The notes under the pieces were generated by a model. It did not search any database, had not been told where the DNA came from, and worked only from the letters and a program-made list of their open reading frames with translations. Below, in pieces: positions 1 to 8,963 of a stretch of DNA of 44,881 nt (its first letter is position 1; each line of letters starts with the position of its first letter). The position numbers and the translations under genes are program-made. Location: the NCBI GenBank assembly GCA_030448225.1, contig JAUJNJ010000058.1, forward strand, positions 1 to 44,881, written 5' to 3'. This DNA is from Phycisphaerae bacterium (GTDB taxonomy: Bacteria > Planctomycetota > Phycisphaerae > Tepidisphaerales > Tepidisphaeraceae).

Positions 1-370
1 TGCCGGCGGCGACGCCGAAGCCGGCGAGCGTGGCCGTCACGGCGTCCTCCAGCGCGTGGACGTAGCCGCCGACGCTCAGGCCGTGGTCGTTGAGGCGGAC
101 GATCGGGTAGGCGACGAGCTGCCCCGGCCCGTGGAACGTGACGTCGCCGCCGCGGTCCGACGGCACGACCTCCACGCCGAGTTGCGCCAACCGCTCGGCC
201 GACGCCAGCAGGTTCCGCTCCACGCCCGCCCGCCGGCCGAACGTGATCACCGGCGGGTGCTCGACGAGCAGCACGCGCTCCGCGCCGCCGGCCAGCACCT
301 CGGCGTGGGCCGCTTCTTGTAGCGCCCACGCCTCGCGGTAGTTCATCATTCCCAGGTCTTGCGCTTTCAT
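1..370 (-). CDS. lipB: Lipoyl(octanoyl) transferase LipB, N-terminal part (runs off the window)
   Basis: LipB moves the octanoyl group from octanoyl-ACP to a lysine of lipoate-dependent enzyme domains, the first step of protein lipoylation in the cytoplasm. The reverse strand reads without a stop from an ATG at 370 to the window edge, giving 123 codons. Residues 36-44 read VEHPPVITF and residues 73-84 read RGGDVTFHGPGQ, which is the LipB active-site signature; QLVAYPIVRL follows directly. The catalytic cysteine region lies beyond the edge. Family members are usually 210-250 residues, so about half the gene is present. The start is well placed because MKAQDLGMMNYREAW aligns with the usual LipB beginning. 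The gene is divergent from the plus-strand gene at 483. Identification is firm. Confidence 0.92.
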   Translation of the reverse strand, partial: MKAQDLGMMNYREAWALQEAAHAEVLAGGAERVLLVEHPPVITFGRRAGVERNLLASAERLAQLGVEVVPSDRGGDVTFHGPGQLVAYPIVRLNDHGLSVGGYVHALEDAVTATLAGFGVAAG

Positions 371-482
371 GAGGTACGGGATTATAGGGTGGACGGGCGC
401 GGCCTTTCCGCACCGCGCGGGGTACGCGTCTCCCTACGCCGGTTGCCAAGTACAGGCTGCCAATCCTTGATATTGTCTCGCC

Positions 483-1208
483 ATGCGCCTTCTGACGGAT
501 GAACAACGCGTGCGGATCCGAAAGCTGGTCTTAGACAGGCAGGTGGTCGCGGCGTGGGCCGCCTACACCGCGTTTACGGGGCTCGGCAGACGCCAGGCCT
601 TCGCGTACGTACACGATGTCGAACGAGCCCTGATCCGGGAGAGTCCGGAGCAGTTCTATCCGCCGACGTCGGGCATGCCGGTGTTCAAGCTCCTGTCCGA
701 GGACCAGCGCCGTGAAGCGGCGACGCGGCTACGCGCCGGTGGGCACATCCAGGCGATCGTGCTCGTGAGGCGTGCGACCGGTTGTGAGCTGAAGGAAGCA
801 CAGGAGTACGTGAATTCCCTGCAGTACGAACTCGGCCTCGCTCGGGTTGAGCCGCCGGAGACGGAGCCGGAGAAGGAGAGCGACATGGGAATGGCGGCCG
901 AGGTGTTCGCGATCGGGCCGTTCTCGCATGGGGTGGCGGATTACTTGGATTACACGGTCGAGATGTACAAGAACGTTTCCCACGGCGCTCAAGTTGTCGC
1001 GACCGCCATCTTCGAAGGAAACGGATCCACCCAGAGCCGGGAGTTGGCCGCCGCGCTCGGGATCGACCCGTGGGATTTCAGCCAACACGTATTCGACCCG
1101 GGGGGCGTCGACGCCGAGCAACTGGAAGCATTCGATGCGTACGGCTGGGAGCGATTCCAAGCGCTGCGTGCCGCCGGATTCACCTTCTATTTCCGTCCCA
1201 ACGGTTGA
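483..1208 (+). CDS. Hypothetical protein: two L7/L12-like helical repeats plus a separate C-terminal domain
   Basis: The protein has 241 residues and begins with ATG. I do not recognise it as a named family. Residues 1-50 and 60-115 look like two copies of the same fold: a helix with DEQR, then a valine/alanine-rich stretch and a helix with a glycine (TGLGRRQAFAYV and TGCELKEAQEYV). The second resembles the C-terminal helix of ribosomal protein L7/L12 (TGLGLKEAKDLV type), a motif seen in many small uncharacterised proteins. From Met135 (GMAAEVFAIGPFSHGVADYL) a different acidic domain starts, with WDFSQHVFDP and a C-terminal FTFYFRPNG. An ATG at about 885, preceded by GGAGAGCGAC, could start that domain as its own product. 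The gene has no signal peptide or membrane segment. Neighbours give no functional hint. Confidence 0.75.
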   Translation: MRLLTDEQRVRIRKLVLDRQVVAAWAAYTAFTGLGRRQAFAYVHDVERALIRESPEQFYPPTSGMPVFKLLSEDQRREAATRLRAGGHIQAIVLVRRATGCELKEAQEYVNSLQYELGLARVEPPETEPEKESDMGMAAEVFAIGPFSHGVADYLDYTVEMYKNVSHGAQVVATAIFEGNGSTQSRELAAALGIDPWDFSQHVFDPGGVDAEQLEAFDAYGWERFQALRAAGFTFYFRPNG

Positions 1209-1281
1209 CCGGGTTTGGCGGCCCGGTCCGGCCCCGCTTATCATGCCGACCAAGCCCGATTCACCCGCGGAGAACCGCCTC

Positions 1282-3864
1282 ATGCCCCGACTGTCGTTGT
1301 TGACGTTCCTCGTCGTCCTCTTCGCGTTCACCCTCCCTGCCGCGGCGCAGCAGTCGACGCCGCCCGCCGCCGCCGCGGCCCCGGCGAAGCCCGTGTCGAA
1401 ATCGACGCCGCCGGATCAGATCAAGGTGCCGGCCGGGTTCAAGGTCGAACTGCTCCACTCGGCGACCGAGGCCGAGGGGTCGTGGATCTCGATGGCGGTC
1501 GACGACAAGGGGCGGCTCTACATCTCGCCGCAGAGCATGACGCCGCAGGGCGGCATCCTGCGCGTCACGCTCGACGACGCGGGGCGGGTCGCGAAGAAGG
1601 AGTGGCTCGCGCCGAAGGTGGGCGTGGCGATGGGGATGCTCTGGGCGTTCGACTCGCTCTACGTCAACGGCCAGGGGCCGGACGGGCAGGCGATCTACCG
1701 CCTGCGCGACACGAACGGCGACGATCAACTCGACGAGGCCAAGCTCTTCAAGAAGGTGCCCGGCGGCGCGGGCGAGCACGGCGCGCACGCGATGGTGGTC
1801 GGGCCGGACAACAAGATCTACATCGCCCACGGCAACAGCACGCCGCTCGTCGAGGGCGTCGCGTCCGACTCGCCGTACCGCCACTGGCGGGAGGACTTTC
1901 TGCTGCCGCGGATCATGGACCCGGTCGCGACGTTCTTCGACAACCTCAAGGTCCCGTACGGCCACGTCCTCCGCACCGACGCCGACGGCACGACGTGGGA
2001 ACTGTTCGCCGGCGGCTTCCGGAACCAGTACGACATCGACTTCAACGCCGACGGCGAGCTGTTCACGTTCGACTCGGACATGGAGTGGGACATCGGCCTG
2101 CCGTGGTACCGCCCGACGCGCGTGATGCACGTGACGAGCGGCGCGGAGTTCGGCTTCCGCGAAGGCAGCACGAAGTGGCCGGAGTACTACTCCGACTCGC
2201 TGCCGGCGGTTGCCGACATCGGGCTGAGCTCCCCCACCGGCGTGAAGTTCGGGACGAAGAGCCGTTTTCCGGACCGGTACAAGCGGGCGCTCTTCGTGAT
2301 GGACTGGACGTTCGGCCGCATCCTCGCGGTCCACATGAAGCCGGACGGCTCGACGTATACGGCGAAGAACCCGCTGCCGAACCCGTACTACCTCTCGGCG
2401 CCCACCGCCGGCGGCGACGTCGAGGAGTTCCTGGCGGGCAAGGGCATGCCGGTGGCGGACCTGGAGTTCGGCAAGGACGGCGCGATGTACTTCGTCGTCG
2501 GCGGCCGGGGGACGCAGAGCGGGTTGTACCGCGTCAGCCACGACGGCAACGCGATGCAGCTCGCGGAACGGATGCGGGACGCGGGACTCAGGGCGCGGCG
2601 GGCGCTCGAGGCGTTCCACGGCAACGACGACCCGAAGGCGGTCGCGGCGGCATGGCCCGCGCTGGGCGACGCCGACCGCTTCCTCCGCTACGCCGCGCGG
2701 ATCGCGGTCGAGAGTCAGCCCGTCGCGCAGTGGCAGGAGAAGGCGCTGGGCGAGCAGAACCCCCGCGCCGCGATGGCCGCCCTGCTCGCGCTGGTGCGCG
2801 TCGGGCCGACCGACGCGCAGCCGGCGATCCTGAAACGGCTGGGCGCGTTCCCGCTCGACGCGCTGCCGGACGACCTCAAGCTCGAAAAGCTCCGCGTGAT
2901 CCAGCTCAGCTTCATCCGCCAGGGCCGGCCGTCGGACGAGATGGTGAAGACGGCGATCGAGAAGCTGTCGGCGCAGTACCCGGCCAAGAGTTTCGCGATG
3001 AACCGCGAGCTGAGCCAACTGCTCGTGTGGCTCGGCGCGGAGGACGTCGTCGGCAAGACGCTGAAGCTGATGGACGCGGCGTCCGACCCGGCCGAGCAGA
3101 TCTGGTACGCGTACGTGCTGCGCGAGGCGCGGGCGTGGACGCCGGCGCAGCGCGAGGCGTACTTCTCGTGGTTCGGGCGGGCGGCGTCGTTCAAGGGGGG
3201 CAACAGCTTCCCGAAGTTCATCCTGAAGATCCGCGACGAGGCGATGGCGAAGGTGCCCGAGGCCGAGCGCCCCGCCGTCGCCGCGATCCTGAAGCGCAAG
3301 CCCCGGGTGGCGGCGACGAACGCGCCGGCGGCCCGGCCGGCGGTGGCGCGGAAGTTCCAGAAGCAGTGGACGACCGCCGACCTCGCCGGCGACCTGAACG
3401 CCGTCGGCGCGGGGCGGAACTTCGAGCGCGGGTGGGAGATCTTCGCGTCGCAGCAGTGCCTGACGTGCCACCGCTTCGGCAACGAGGGGGGCGGCGTCGG
3501 GCCGGACATCACGGCGGTGTCGAACCGCTTCAGCCGGCTGGATTTGCTCGTGTCGATCCTCGAGCCGTCGAAGGCGATCAGCGAGCAGTACGCCGGGTAC
3601 GTGATCACCGACAACAAGGGCAAGCGGCACTTCGGCCAGATCGCCGAGGAGAACAACGACCTGACGACCCTCATCACCGACCCGCTGACCGACACGCGCG
3701 AGCGCATCCCCCGCGCGTGGATCACCGCCAAGCGCATGTCGCCGGTGTCGACGATGCCGACCGGCCTGCTCGACGTGCTGACGAAGGACGAGGTGTACGA
3801 CCTGCTGGCGTACATCGAGGCGGGCGGGAAGGCGGAGTCGCCGCAGTTCCGGGCGAAACAGTAG
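1282..3864 (+). CDS. Secreted PVC-type glucose/sorbosone-dehydrogenase-like protein with C-terminal heme-binding domain
   Basis: An 860-residue exported protein. Residues 1-20 (MPRLSLLTFLVVLFAFTLPA) are a signal peptide ending in AAAQ, followed by an Ala/Pro-rich linker. Residues about 45-420 form a beta-propeller-like membrane-bound dehydrogenase domain (KVPAGFKVELL start, repeated DG/DADG loops). Residues about 430-690 look like helical repeats. The C-terminal domain carries a c-type heme site CLTCHRF at residue 726 followed by GGGVGPDITAVSNRFSR, the pattern of the planctomycete/verrucomicrobial heme-binding domain (TIGR02603 type; family name from memory). Such proteins are abundant in PVC bacteria and are thought to be periplasmic oxidoreductases acting on sugars or polysaccharide fragments; the substrate is unknown here. 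The ATG is chosen over earlier in-frame codons because it gives the signal peptide and follows GGAGAA. Confidence 0.93.
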   Translation: MPRLSLLTFLVVLFAFTLPAAAQQSTPPAAAAAPAKPVSKSTPPDQIKVPAGFKVELLHSATEAEGSWISMAVDDKGRLYISPQSMTPQGGILRVTLDDAGRVAKKEWLAPKVGVAMGMLWAFDSLYVNGQGPDGQAIYRLRDTNGDDQLDEAKLFKKVPGGAGEHGAHAMVVGPDNKIYIAHGNSTPLVEGVASDSPYRHWREDFLLPRIMDPVATFFDNLKVPYGHVLRTDADGTTWELFAGGFRNQYDIDFNADGELFTFDSDMEWDIGLPWYRPTRVMHVTSGAEFGFREGSTKWPEYYSDSLPAVADIGLSSPTGVKFGTKSRFPDRYKRALFVMDWTFGRILAVHMKPDGSTYTAKNPLPNPYYLSAPTAGGDVEEFLAGKGMPVADLEFGKDGAMYFVVGGRGTQSGLYRVSHDGNAMQLAERMRDAGLRARRALEAFHGNDDPKAVAAAWPALGDADRFLRYAARIAVESQPVAQWQEKALGEQNPRAAMAALLALVRVGPTDAQPAILKRLGAFPLDALPDDLKLEKLRVIQLSFIRQGRPSDEMVKTAIEKLSAQYPAKSFAMNRELSQLLVWLGAEDVVGKTLKLMDAASDPAEQIWYAYVLREARAWTPAQREAYFSWFGRAASFKGGNSFPKFILKIRDEAMAKVPEAERPAVAAILKRKPRVAATNAPAARPAVARKFQKQWTTADLAGDLNAVGAGRNFERGWEIFASQQCLTCHRFGNEGGGVGPDITAVSNRFSRLDLLVSILEPSKAISEQYAGYVITDNKGKRHFGQIAEENNDLTTLITDPLTDTRERIPRAWITAKRMSPVSTMPTGLLDVLTKDEVYDLLAYIEAGGKAESPQFRAKQ

Positions 3865-4049
3865 GCGTGCGCCCGTGGCGCCGCGGCCGACCACGACGCG
3901 CCGTTGAACAGGGCACGCCGGGCGACTCGACGACGACGCGTGGGCGCGGGCCGGCGCTTCACATAACTTTGACCCCGCCGCGCCTTGCCGCCGGGCGCGG
4001 CCGCGCTAGCATCGGGGACGGGAACCGATCGATTCAGGGAGGTGCTGGC

Positions 4050-5102
4050 GTGCGGTACAAGCTACTGGGCAAGTCGGGGTTGCGCGTGTCGGAACTGTGC
4101 CTCGGCACGATGACGTTCGGCGAGGACTGGGGCTGGGGCGCCGGCGCCGACGAGAGCCGCAAGATCTACGACGCGTTCCGCGCCGCCGGGGGCAACTTCG
4201 TCGACACCGCGAATCTGTACACGAACGGCACGAGCGAAAAGCTGCTCGGCGACTTCACGCAGGGGCACCGTGAGCAGGTCGTGCTCGCGACGAAGTACAC
4301 CAACGCCAACCCGGGCAAGGACCCCAACGCCGGCGGCAACCAGCGGAAGAACATGGTGCAGGCGTGCGAGGCGTCGCTGAAGCGCCTCAGGACCGACTAC
4401 ATCGACCTGTACTGGCTCCACGCTTGGGACCAGATGACGCCGACCGACGAGGTGATGCGGGCGTTCGACGACCTGGTGCGGCAGGGCAAGATCCTCTACG
4501 CGGGCGTCAGCGACGCGCCGGCGTGGTGGGTGGCGCAGGCGAACACGATGGCCGACCTGCGCGGGTGGACGCGGTTCGTCGGGCTGCAGATCGAGTACAG
4601 CCTCGTCGAGCGCACGGTCGAGCGCGAGCTGATCCCGATGGCCGCCGCTTTGGGGCTGACGGTGACGGCTTGGTCGCCGCTGGCGATGGGCGTGCTGACC
4701 GGCAAGTACACGAACGCCGACGGGACGCCCAAGGCCTCCAGCGGCCAGCAGGGCCGCTACGAGCACGAGATGATGTCGAGCTTCGCGTCGATCGACGAGC
4801 GCAAGCACCGCGTCGCCAAGGCGGTGATGGACGTGGCGAAGGAGGCCGGACGATCGGCCGCGCAGGTCGCGCTGGCGTGGCTGCGGCAGCGGGCCGTGCC
4901 GGTGATCCCGATCATCGGCGCCCGCAAGATGAGCCAGTTCGACGACAACCTCGCCGCGACGACGTTGGCGCTGTCGCCCGAGCAGGTGCGCCGCCTCGAC
5001 GAGGCGTCGGCCGTCGACCTCGGCTTCCCCGCCACGTTTTACGCCACGCCGATGGTCCGCACGTTCGCCTACGCGGGCACCCGCGACCTCATCGACGCCT
5101 GA
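4050..5102 (+). CDS. Aldo/keto reductase
   Basis: A 350-residue NADPH-dependent oxidoreductase of the aldo/keto reductase superfamily, a cytoplasmic TIM barrel that reduces aldehydes or ketones. It opens with RYKLLGKSGLRVSELCLGTM, the standard beginning of the subfamily close to YajO/YghZ and plant-type AKRs. The tetrad is visible as Asp in DTANLY, Tyr in the same motif, Lys in ATKYTN and His in YWLHAWD. IIGARKMSQ near residue 290 is the cofactor-binding loop. The start is GTG at 4050, set by an excellent ribosome binding site CAGGGAGG seven bases upstream; an upstream in-frame extension exists but is GC-noise. The physiological substrate cannot be told from sequence. It is followed by the tiny lipoprotein gene at 5281 on the same strand. 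Confidence 0.92.
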   Translation: MRYKLLGKSGLRVSELCLGTMTFGEDWGWGAGADESRKIYDAFRAAGGNFVDTANLYTNGTSEKLLGDFTQGHREQVVLATKYTNANPGKDPNAGGNQRKNMVQACEASLKRLRTDYIDLYWLHAWDQMTPTDEVMRAFDDLVRQGKILYAGVSDAPAWWVAQANTMADLRGWTRFVGLQIEYSLVERTVERELIPMAAALGLTVTAWSPLAMGVLTGKYTNADGTPKASSGQQGRYEHEMMSSFASIDERKHRVAKAVMDVAKEAGRSAAQVALAWLRQRAVPVIPIIGARKMSQFDDNLAATTLALSPEQVRRLDEASAVDLGFPATFYATPMVRTFAYAGTRDLIDA

Positions 5103-5280
5103 CCGGGCGGCGAGAAACGGTTCGCCCGCGAAAGAGCACGGCGGCGGTCGAATGTCGTCGCCGAGCTTTATCCATTGTGTCCGCTGAGGCGTCGGCGGTA
5201 AGCTACACGGATCAGCTTGGTTCAACGTGTGGCGGATGTCCGCCCGCCCCGGCCAGGCAGAACTTACAGGAGTGAATCCC

Positions 5281-5394
5281 ATGAAGCACCTCATCATCGC
5301 CCTCATGCTGCTCGTCGGCGCCACCGCGGTCATCGGCTGCGAGAGCAAGGCCGAAGTCGACGACGACGGCGCGTCGATCAAGGTCGACAACTAA
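5281..5394 (+). CDS. Tiny lipoprotein, 37 residues
   Basis: A short gene with all the marks of a real one. AGGAG lies eight bases upstream of the ATG, the signal sequence is MKHLIIALMLLVGATAVIGC with a lipobox VIGC (Cys20), and a strong intrinsic terminator follows at 5445. After cleavage only about 18 residues remain (CESKAEVDDDGASIKVDN), mostly acidic. This would be a lipid-anchored acidic peptide in the outer or inner membrane. A possible promoter is TTGTGT at 5175 and TAAGCT at 5199 with an 18-base spacer, which is weak evidence. I cannot name a family. Comparable tiny acidic lipoproteins are often membrane-stress or cell-wall associated, but nothing here shows that. Confidence 0.72.
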   Translation: MKHLIIALMLLVGATAVIGCESKAEVDDDGASIKVDN

Positions 5395-5444
5395 CCCCCT
5401 GCCCCGGCCGCACCTGTGGCCGGGCGACGGGGACGACAATGCGG

Positions 5445-5494
5445 GCGGGCCCCGCGCTCGGCTTCACGGCCGGGCGCGGGGCCCGCTTCGTTTT
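5445..5494 (+). terminator. Intrinsic terminator of the tiny lipoprotein gene
   Basis: Thirteen bases (GCGGGCCCCGCGC, 5445-5457) are repeated as a perfect reverse complement at 5474-5486, with a 16-base loop and then TTCGTTTTC. It lies 50 bases after the lipoprotein stop and before the helicase gene, so it insulates the two. Confidence 0.8.
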
Positions 5495-5623
5495 CGCGCC
5501 GCCGCCTTGGCGAACGCCGGAGCGGGCCCTATCTTCCCCCGACCGTCTGCCCGAGCGCTTTCCGATCTGGCCCGGCTGGCTCATGGCGGCGGCGGTAGCA
5601 GTTCCTTTGTTCGCTCGTCGTTC

Positions 5624-7687
5624 ATGCAGCTCAACCCGCACCAGGAAGAGGTCGCCGACCACGTCAGCGGGCGCATCCTCACGCTCGCCGGGCCGGGGTC
5701 GGGCAAGACGAAGACCCTCACCGAGCGCACCGGCCGGCTGATCCGCAAGGGGGTGCCGGCGTCGTCGATCCTCTGCCTCACGTTCACCAACAAGGCCCGC
5801 GACGAGATGCGCGACCGCATCGAGGCCGTCCACGGCGACCTCGCCAAGAAGGTGTTCGTCAGCAACTTCCACGGGTTGTGCGGCATCATCCTCCGCAAGC
5901 TCGGCGGCCCGCTCGGGTACACCGAACGCCTCACCGTCTGCGACTCCGACGACCAGATCGACCTCCTGCTCCAGGTCGCCCGCAAGCGCGGCATGGAGCC
6001 CACCAAGCCCCAGGCCCGCGCGCTGGCGTACGCCGCGAATGACTGGCGGGAAAACCTCGGCGCCGACGCCGACCTCCAGGCCCTGATCGACGTGAAGATC
6101 AGCGACGCGGAGTACGAGGTGATCCGCCGCTACTTCGAGGTCCTGCGCGCCCGCAACCAGACGGATTTCAGCGGGCTGCTGTCCGAGACCGTCCGCCTGC
6201 TCCGCGAGGCGCCCGAGGCGCGCGAGCGGCTTCAGAAGAAGTTCCGCTTCATCCAGGTCGACGAGTACCAGGACACGAACCGCGCGCAGAACGAGATCGT
6301 CGAACTCCTCGCCGACGCCGAGGACAACGTGCTGGCCGTCGGCGACGGCGACCAGTCGATCTACTCCTGGCGCGGCGCCAGTCCCGACGGCATCCCCCGC
6401 TTCATCGAGCGCGGGCGGGCCAAGACCGGCCGCTGCAAGATCGTGAAGCTCGGCATCAACTACCGCTCGACGGCCGAGATCGTGCGCGTGGCGGATCAAC
6501 TCATCCGGTGCTGCGCCAACCGGATCGACGTCGAGTTCAGCACCGTCCGCCAGGGCGGCGACCCGGTGAAACTCGCCGCCCTCCCGACGCCCGAGGACGA
6601 GGCCGAGGGCGTGGCCGAGTCGATCAAGAACGTGATCGGGCTCGACGGGACGCCCGCGCGCGAGATCGCGGTCTTCTACCGCACGAACGACATGAGCCGC
6701 CTCGTCGAGCAGTCGCTCGCCAAGCGGCAGATCCCCTACCGCGTCGTCGGCGGCGGCAGCTACTACGACCGGATGGAGGTGAAGGACGTGCTGTCGATGC
6801 TCCGCTTCCTCTGCAACCCGAAGGACGGCATCAGCTTCGCCCGCATGGCCAACAAGCCCGCCCGCGGCCTCGGCGACGCGCTGATCGGCCGGCTCGAGGC
6901 GTACGCCGAGAAGCACGACGTCGACCTGCTGACCGCGATGGCCGACGCGTGGAAGATCTTCGACGAGGGGGGCAAGGGCCTGAGCGAGTCGGCGCAGAAG
7001 GCCGTCGCCGAAGCGCGGCAGATCTTCGGCCTGCCGATCGGCGGGCGGTCGGTGTGGGCGGTCGTGATCGACGTGCTGGCGCGCACGAAGTACGACGACT
7101 GGCTGAAGGACCGCTACGAGGAAAAGGGGGAGTACGAAGCCCGCCGGCAGAACGTGAACGAGTTGACGAACAGCATCGCCGACTTCTGCAAGCGAGCGCC
7201 GCGCGCCTCGGTCGGCGATTACCTCCAGAGCATCTCGCTCTACACCGACGGCGACCACACCAAGGACGACAACGCCGTCCGCCTCATGAGCCTTCACGCG
7301 AGCAAGGGGCTGGAGTTCGACGTCGTGTTCCTCATCGGCTGCTAGCACGGCCTGCTGCCCCACGAGAAGGCCGTGCAGGACCGCGGCGACGAGGGGACCG
7401 AGGAGGAACGCCGCCTCTGCTACGTCGGCTTCACGCGGGCCCGCAAGGTGCTGCGCGTCACGTGGTGTAAGAAGCGACAAGATACGTTCGCCCGCGCCAG
7501 CACGGGCCGCTACCGCGCCAGCGTCCCCAGCCGGTTCCTGCTGGAGGCCGGCCTGATGACGCTCGACGAGTACCAGACCGCCGTCCGCGACGCCGTCGCC
7601 GAGAACAGCCCCCGGGGGCTGATGTCGAAGCGCACAGGCTCGGGCAAGGGGACGCCGAAGGCTAAGCCGAAGCGCGAAGGTACCTGA
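5624..7687 (+). pseudogene. UvrD/PcrA-type ATP-dependent DNA helicase with one in-frame TAG
   Basis: A superfamily 1A 3'-5' DNA helicase, involved in repair and replication restart. The reading frame starts at ATG 5624 (MQLNPHQEEVADHV). Walker A is GPGSGKT at residues 23-29, motif Ia is CLTFTNKARDEM, Walker B is VDEYQDTN, motif III is GDQSIYSWRGA, and motif V region is LHASKGLEFDVVFL. At codon 574 (7343-7345) the frame reads TAG where relatives have GAG (VFLIGCEHGLLPHE). The same frame then continues cleanly to 7687 with motif VI, CYVGFTRARKVL, and a basic tail. One G-to-T change therefore separates the broken from the intact 687-residue gene. Without the tail the product lacks motif VI and should be inactive. 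It could be a true nonsense mutation, a base error, or stop readthrough. The C-terminal end is shorter than classical UvrD (about 720). Confidence 0.85.
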
Positions 7688-7700
7688 CCAGCCACGACGC

Positions 7701-7760
7701 GGGGCCGCGGGACGTGTCCGCAGGACGTGGACGTGGCCGCGGGACGAGGACGTGTCCGCG
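7701..7760. repeat. 19-base tandem repeat, about three copies
   Basis: Between the helicase stop and the ion channel start the unit CGTGTCCGCAGGACGTGGA (7713-7731) is repeated with three changes at 7732-7750 and partly again at 7751-7760; the preceding bases (7701-7712) match the unit's tail. GGACGTGTCC-like parts are self-complementary. No gene covers the stretch 7688-7876. Confidence 0.55.
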
Positions 7761-7876
7761 TCGCCTCGTCCGGGCCCGATCCGCATCCGGCGGCGTCCGT
7801 GCGGGATCGCCCCGGGGCCCGCAATAAGCGGACGCGTTCGGCAGCCCGAATGCCCGCCCGATATACTGCCGCCGCG

Positions 7877-8713
7877 ATGAGCGCGTCCGACGACCAACCT
7901 TCACCGATCCCCTGGCGGCACCGCCTCTTCGTGATCATCTTCGGGCACGAGACGCCGGCCGGGCGGGCGTTCGACCTGGCGCTGATGGCCGCCATCGCGG
8001 CCAGCGTGGCCACGGTGATGCTGGAGAGCATGGCCGAGGTCCGCGCCCGCTTCGGCACCGCGCTGGTCGTGGCCGAGTGGGCGTTCACGATCCTGTTCAC
8101 GATCGAGTACCTGCTGCGCCTCCTGAGCGTCCGCCACCCGCGCTCGTACGCGCTGAGCCCGCTGGGGATCGTCGACCTGCTGTCGATCCTGCCGACCTAC
8201 CTCAGCCTCCTGCTCGGCGGCGCGCAGACGCTCACCGTCATCCGCGCGCTGCGATTGCTGCGCGTGTTCCGCGTCCTGAAGCTCCCGAGCTACACGAGCG
8301 AGGCCAGCCACCTCACCGCCGCCCTGCACGCCAGCCGGCGGAAGATCACGGTGTTCGTGTTCACCGTGCTGACGGTCGTCCTCATCGTCGGCTCGCTGAT
8401 GTACCTCATCGAGGGCCCGGAGAACGGCTTCATCAGCATCCCACGCAGCGTCTACTGGGCGATCGTCACGCTGACGACCGTCGGCTACGGCGACATCGCG
8501 CCCAAGACCGGCGTGGGGCGGTTCGTCGCCAGCGCGGTGATGATCCTCGGCTACGGCATCATCGCCGTGCCGACCGGGATCGTGACGGCCGAACTCGTGT
8601 CGATGGACCGCGGCGCCTCGCCAGGCCGCCGCTGCCCCGACTGCCAGCGCGCCGGCCACGACGCCGACGCCCAGCACTGCAAGTACTGCGGCGAGCCGCT
8701 CGAGGCGGGGTGA
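7877..8713 (+). CDS. Voltage-gated potassium channel with C-terminal zinc ribbon
   Basis: A 278-residue inner-membrane protein with six membrane segments. Residues 30-50, 64-85, 95-115 and 118-135 are S1-S4. S4 has arginines at every third position (R123, R126, R129, R132), the voltage sensor. Residues 158-178 are S5. The pore loop has the selectivity filter TVGYGD at 201-206, and S6 is 213-243. It therefore resembles KvAP/Kch-like tetrameric K+ channels. The C-terminus is unusual: C253-x2-C256 and C268-x2-C271 form a rubredoxin-type zinc ribbon (CPDC and CKYC) instead of the usual RCK domain. The start ATG at 7877 was chosen over the earlier in-frame ATG at about 7850 because the earlier extension (MPARYTAAA) is not family-like; either is possible. 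Confidence 0.9.
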   Translation: MSASDDQPSPIPWRHRLFVIIFGHETPAGRAFDLALMAAIAASVATVMLESMAEVRARFGTALVVAEWAFTILFTIEYLLRLLSVRHPRSYALSPLGIVDLLSILPTYLSLLLGGAQTLTVIRALRLLRVFRVLKLPSYTSEASHLTAALHASRRKITVFVFTVLTVVLIVGSLMYLIEGPENGFISIPRSVYWAIVTLTTVGYGDIAPKTGVGRFVASAVMILGYGIIAVPTGIVTAELVSMDRGASPGRRCPDCQRAGHDADAQHCKYCGEPLEAG

Positions 8714-8723
8714 ACGCCCGCTG

Positions 8724-8742
8724 CCGCGCGCGCGCGCGCGCG
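8724..8742. repeat. GC dinucleotide run
   Basis: Directly after the channel stop, about nine alternating GC/CG steps (8724-8742) form a potential Z-DNA tract. The rest of 8714-8963 holds no gene that I can support. Confidence 0.45.
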
Positions 8743-8963
8743 GGCCGGGTTCGCCTCGGTCGTCGATCCACCTGCCGCGCGTCCTGTGAACTGCACCACG
8801 CACGAGCGGTCCCGCCGCCGACGACTGGGGAATCTTGTCGTTTTTAATTTTTGCTCCAGCGCTGCCTGGGTGGCAGGATCGTCGGCGCGCGCGGGGGCCG
8901 GTCCCGTCGGGCGACGGGTCCATTCCCCGCAGCCACGTCTCACATCGCGAAAGGGGTCACCGC

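Noticed and set aside
1261..3894. An 877-codon open frame on the minus strand opposite the PVC heme protein
   Set aside because: It is Arg/Val/Glu-rich GC shadow with no family motif. The plus strand has a signal peptide, CxxCH and conserved domains.
1215..4049. In-frame extension upstream of the aldo/keto reductase
   Set aside because: It runs through the whole previous gene in a shifted frame. The GTG with CAGGGAGG marks the true start.
3961..4049. TTGACC at 3969 and TAGCAT at 4007 as promoter of the aldo/keto reductase
   Set aside because: The spacer is 32 bases, far from the usual 16-19.
5378..7897. An 839-codon minus-strand open frame opposite the helicase
   Set aside because: Composition is the antisense pattern of GC-rich coding DNA; the helicase motifs on the plus strand are unmistakable.
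8714..8963. Possible small gene between channel and protease-nuclease
   Set aside because: No frame with a ribosome site or family resemblance; only a GC dinucleotide run stands out.
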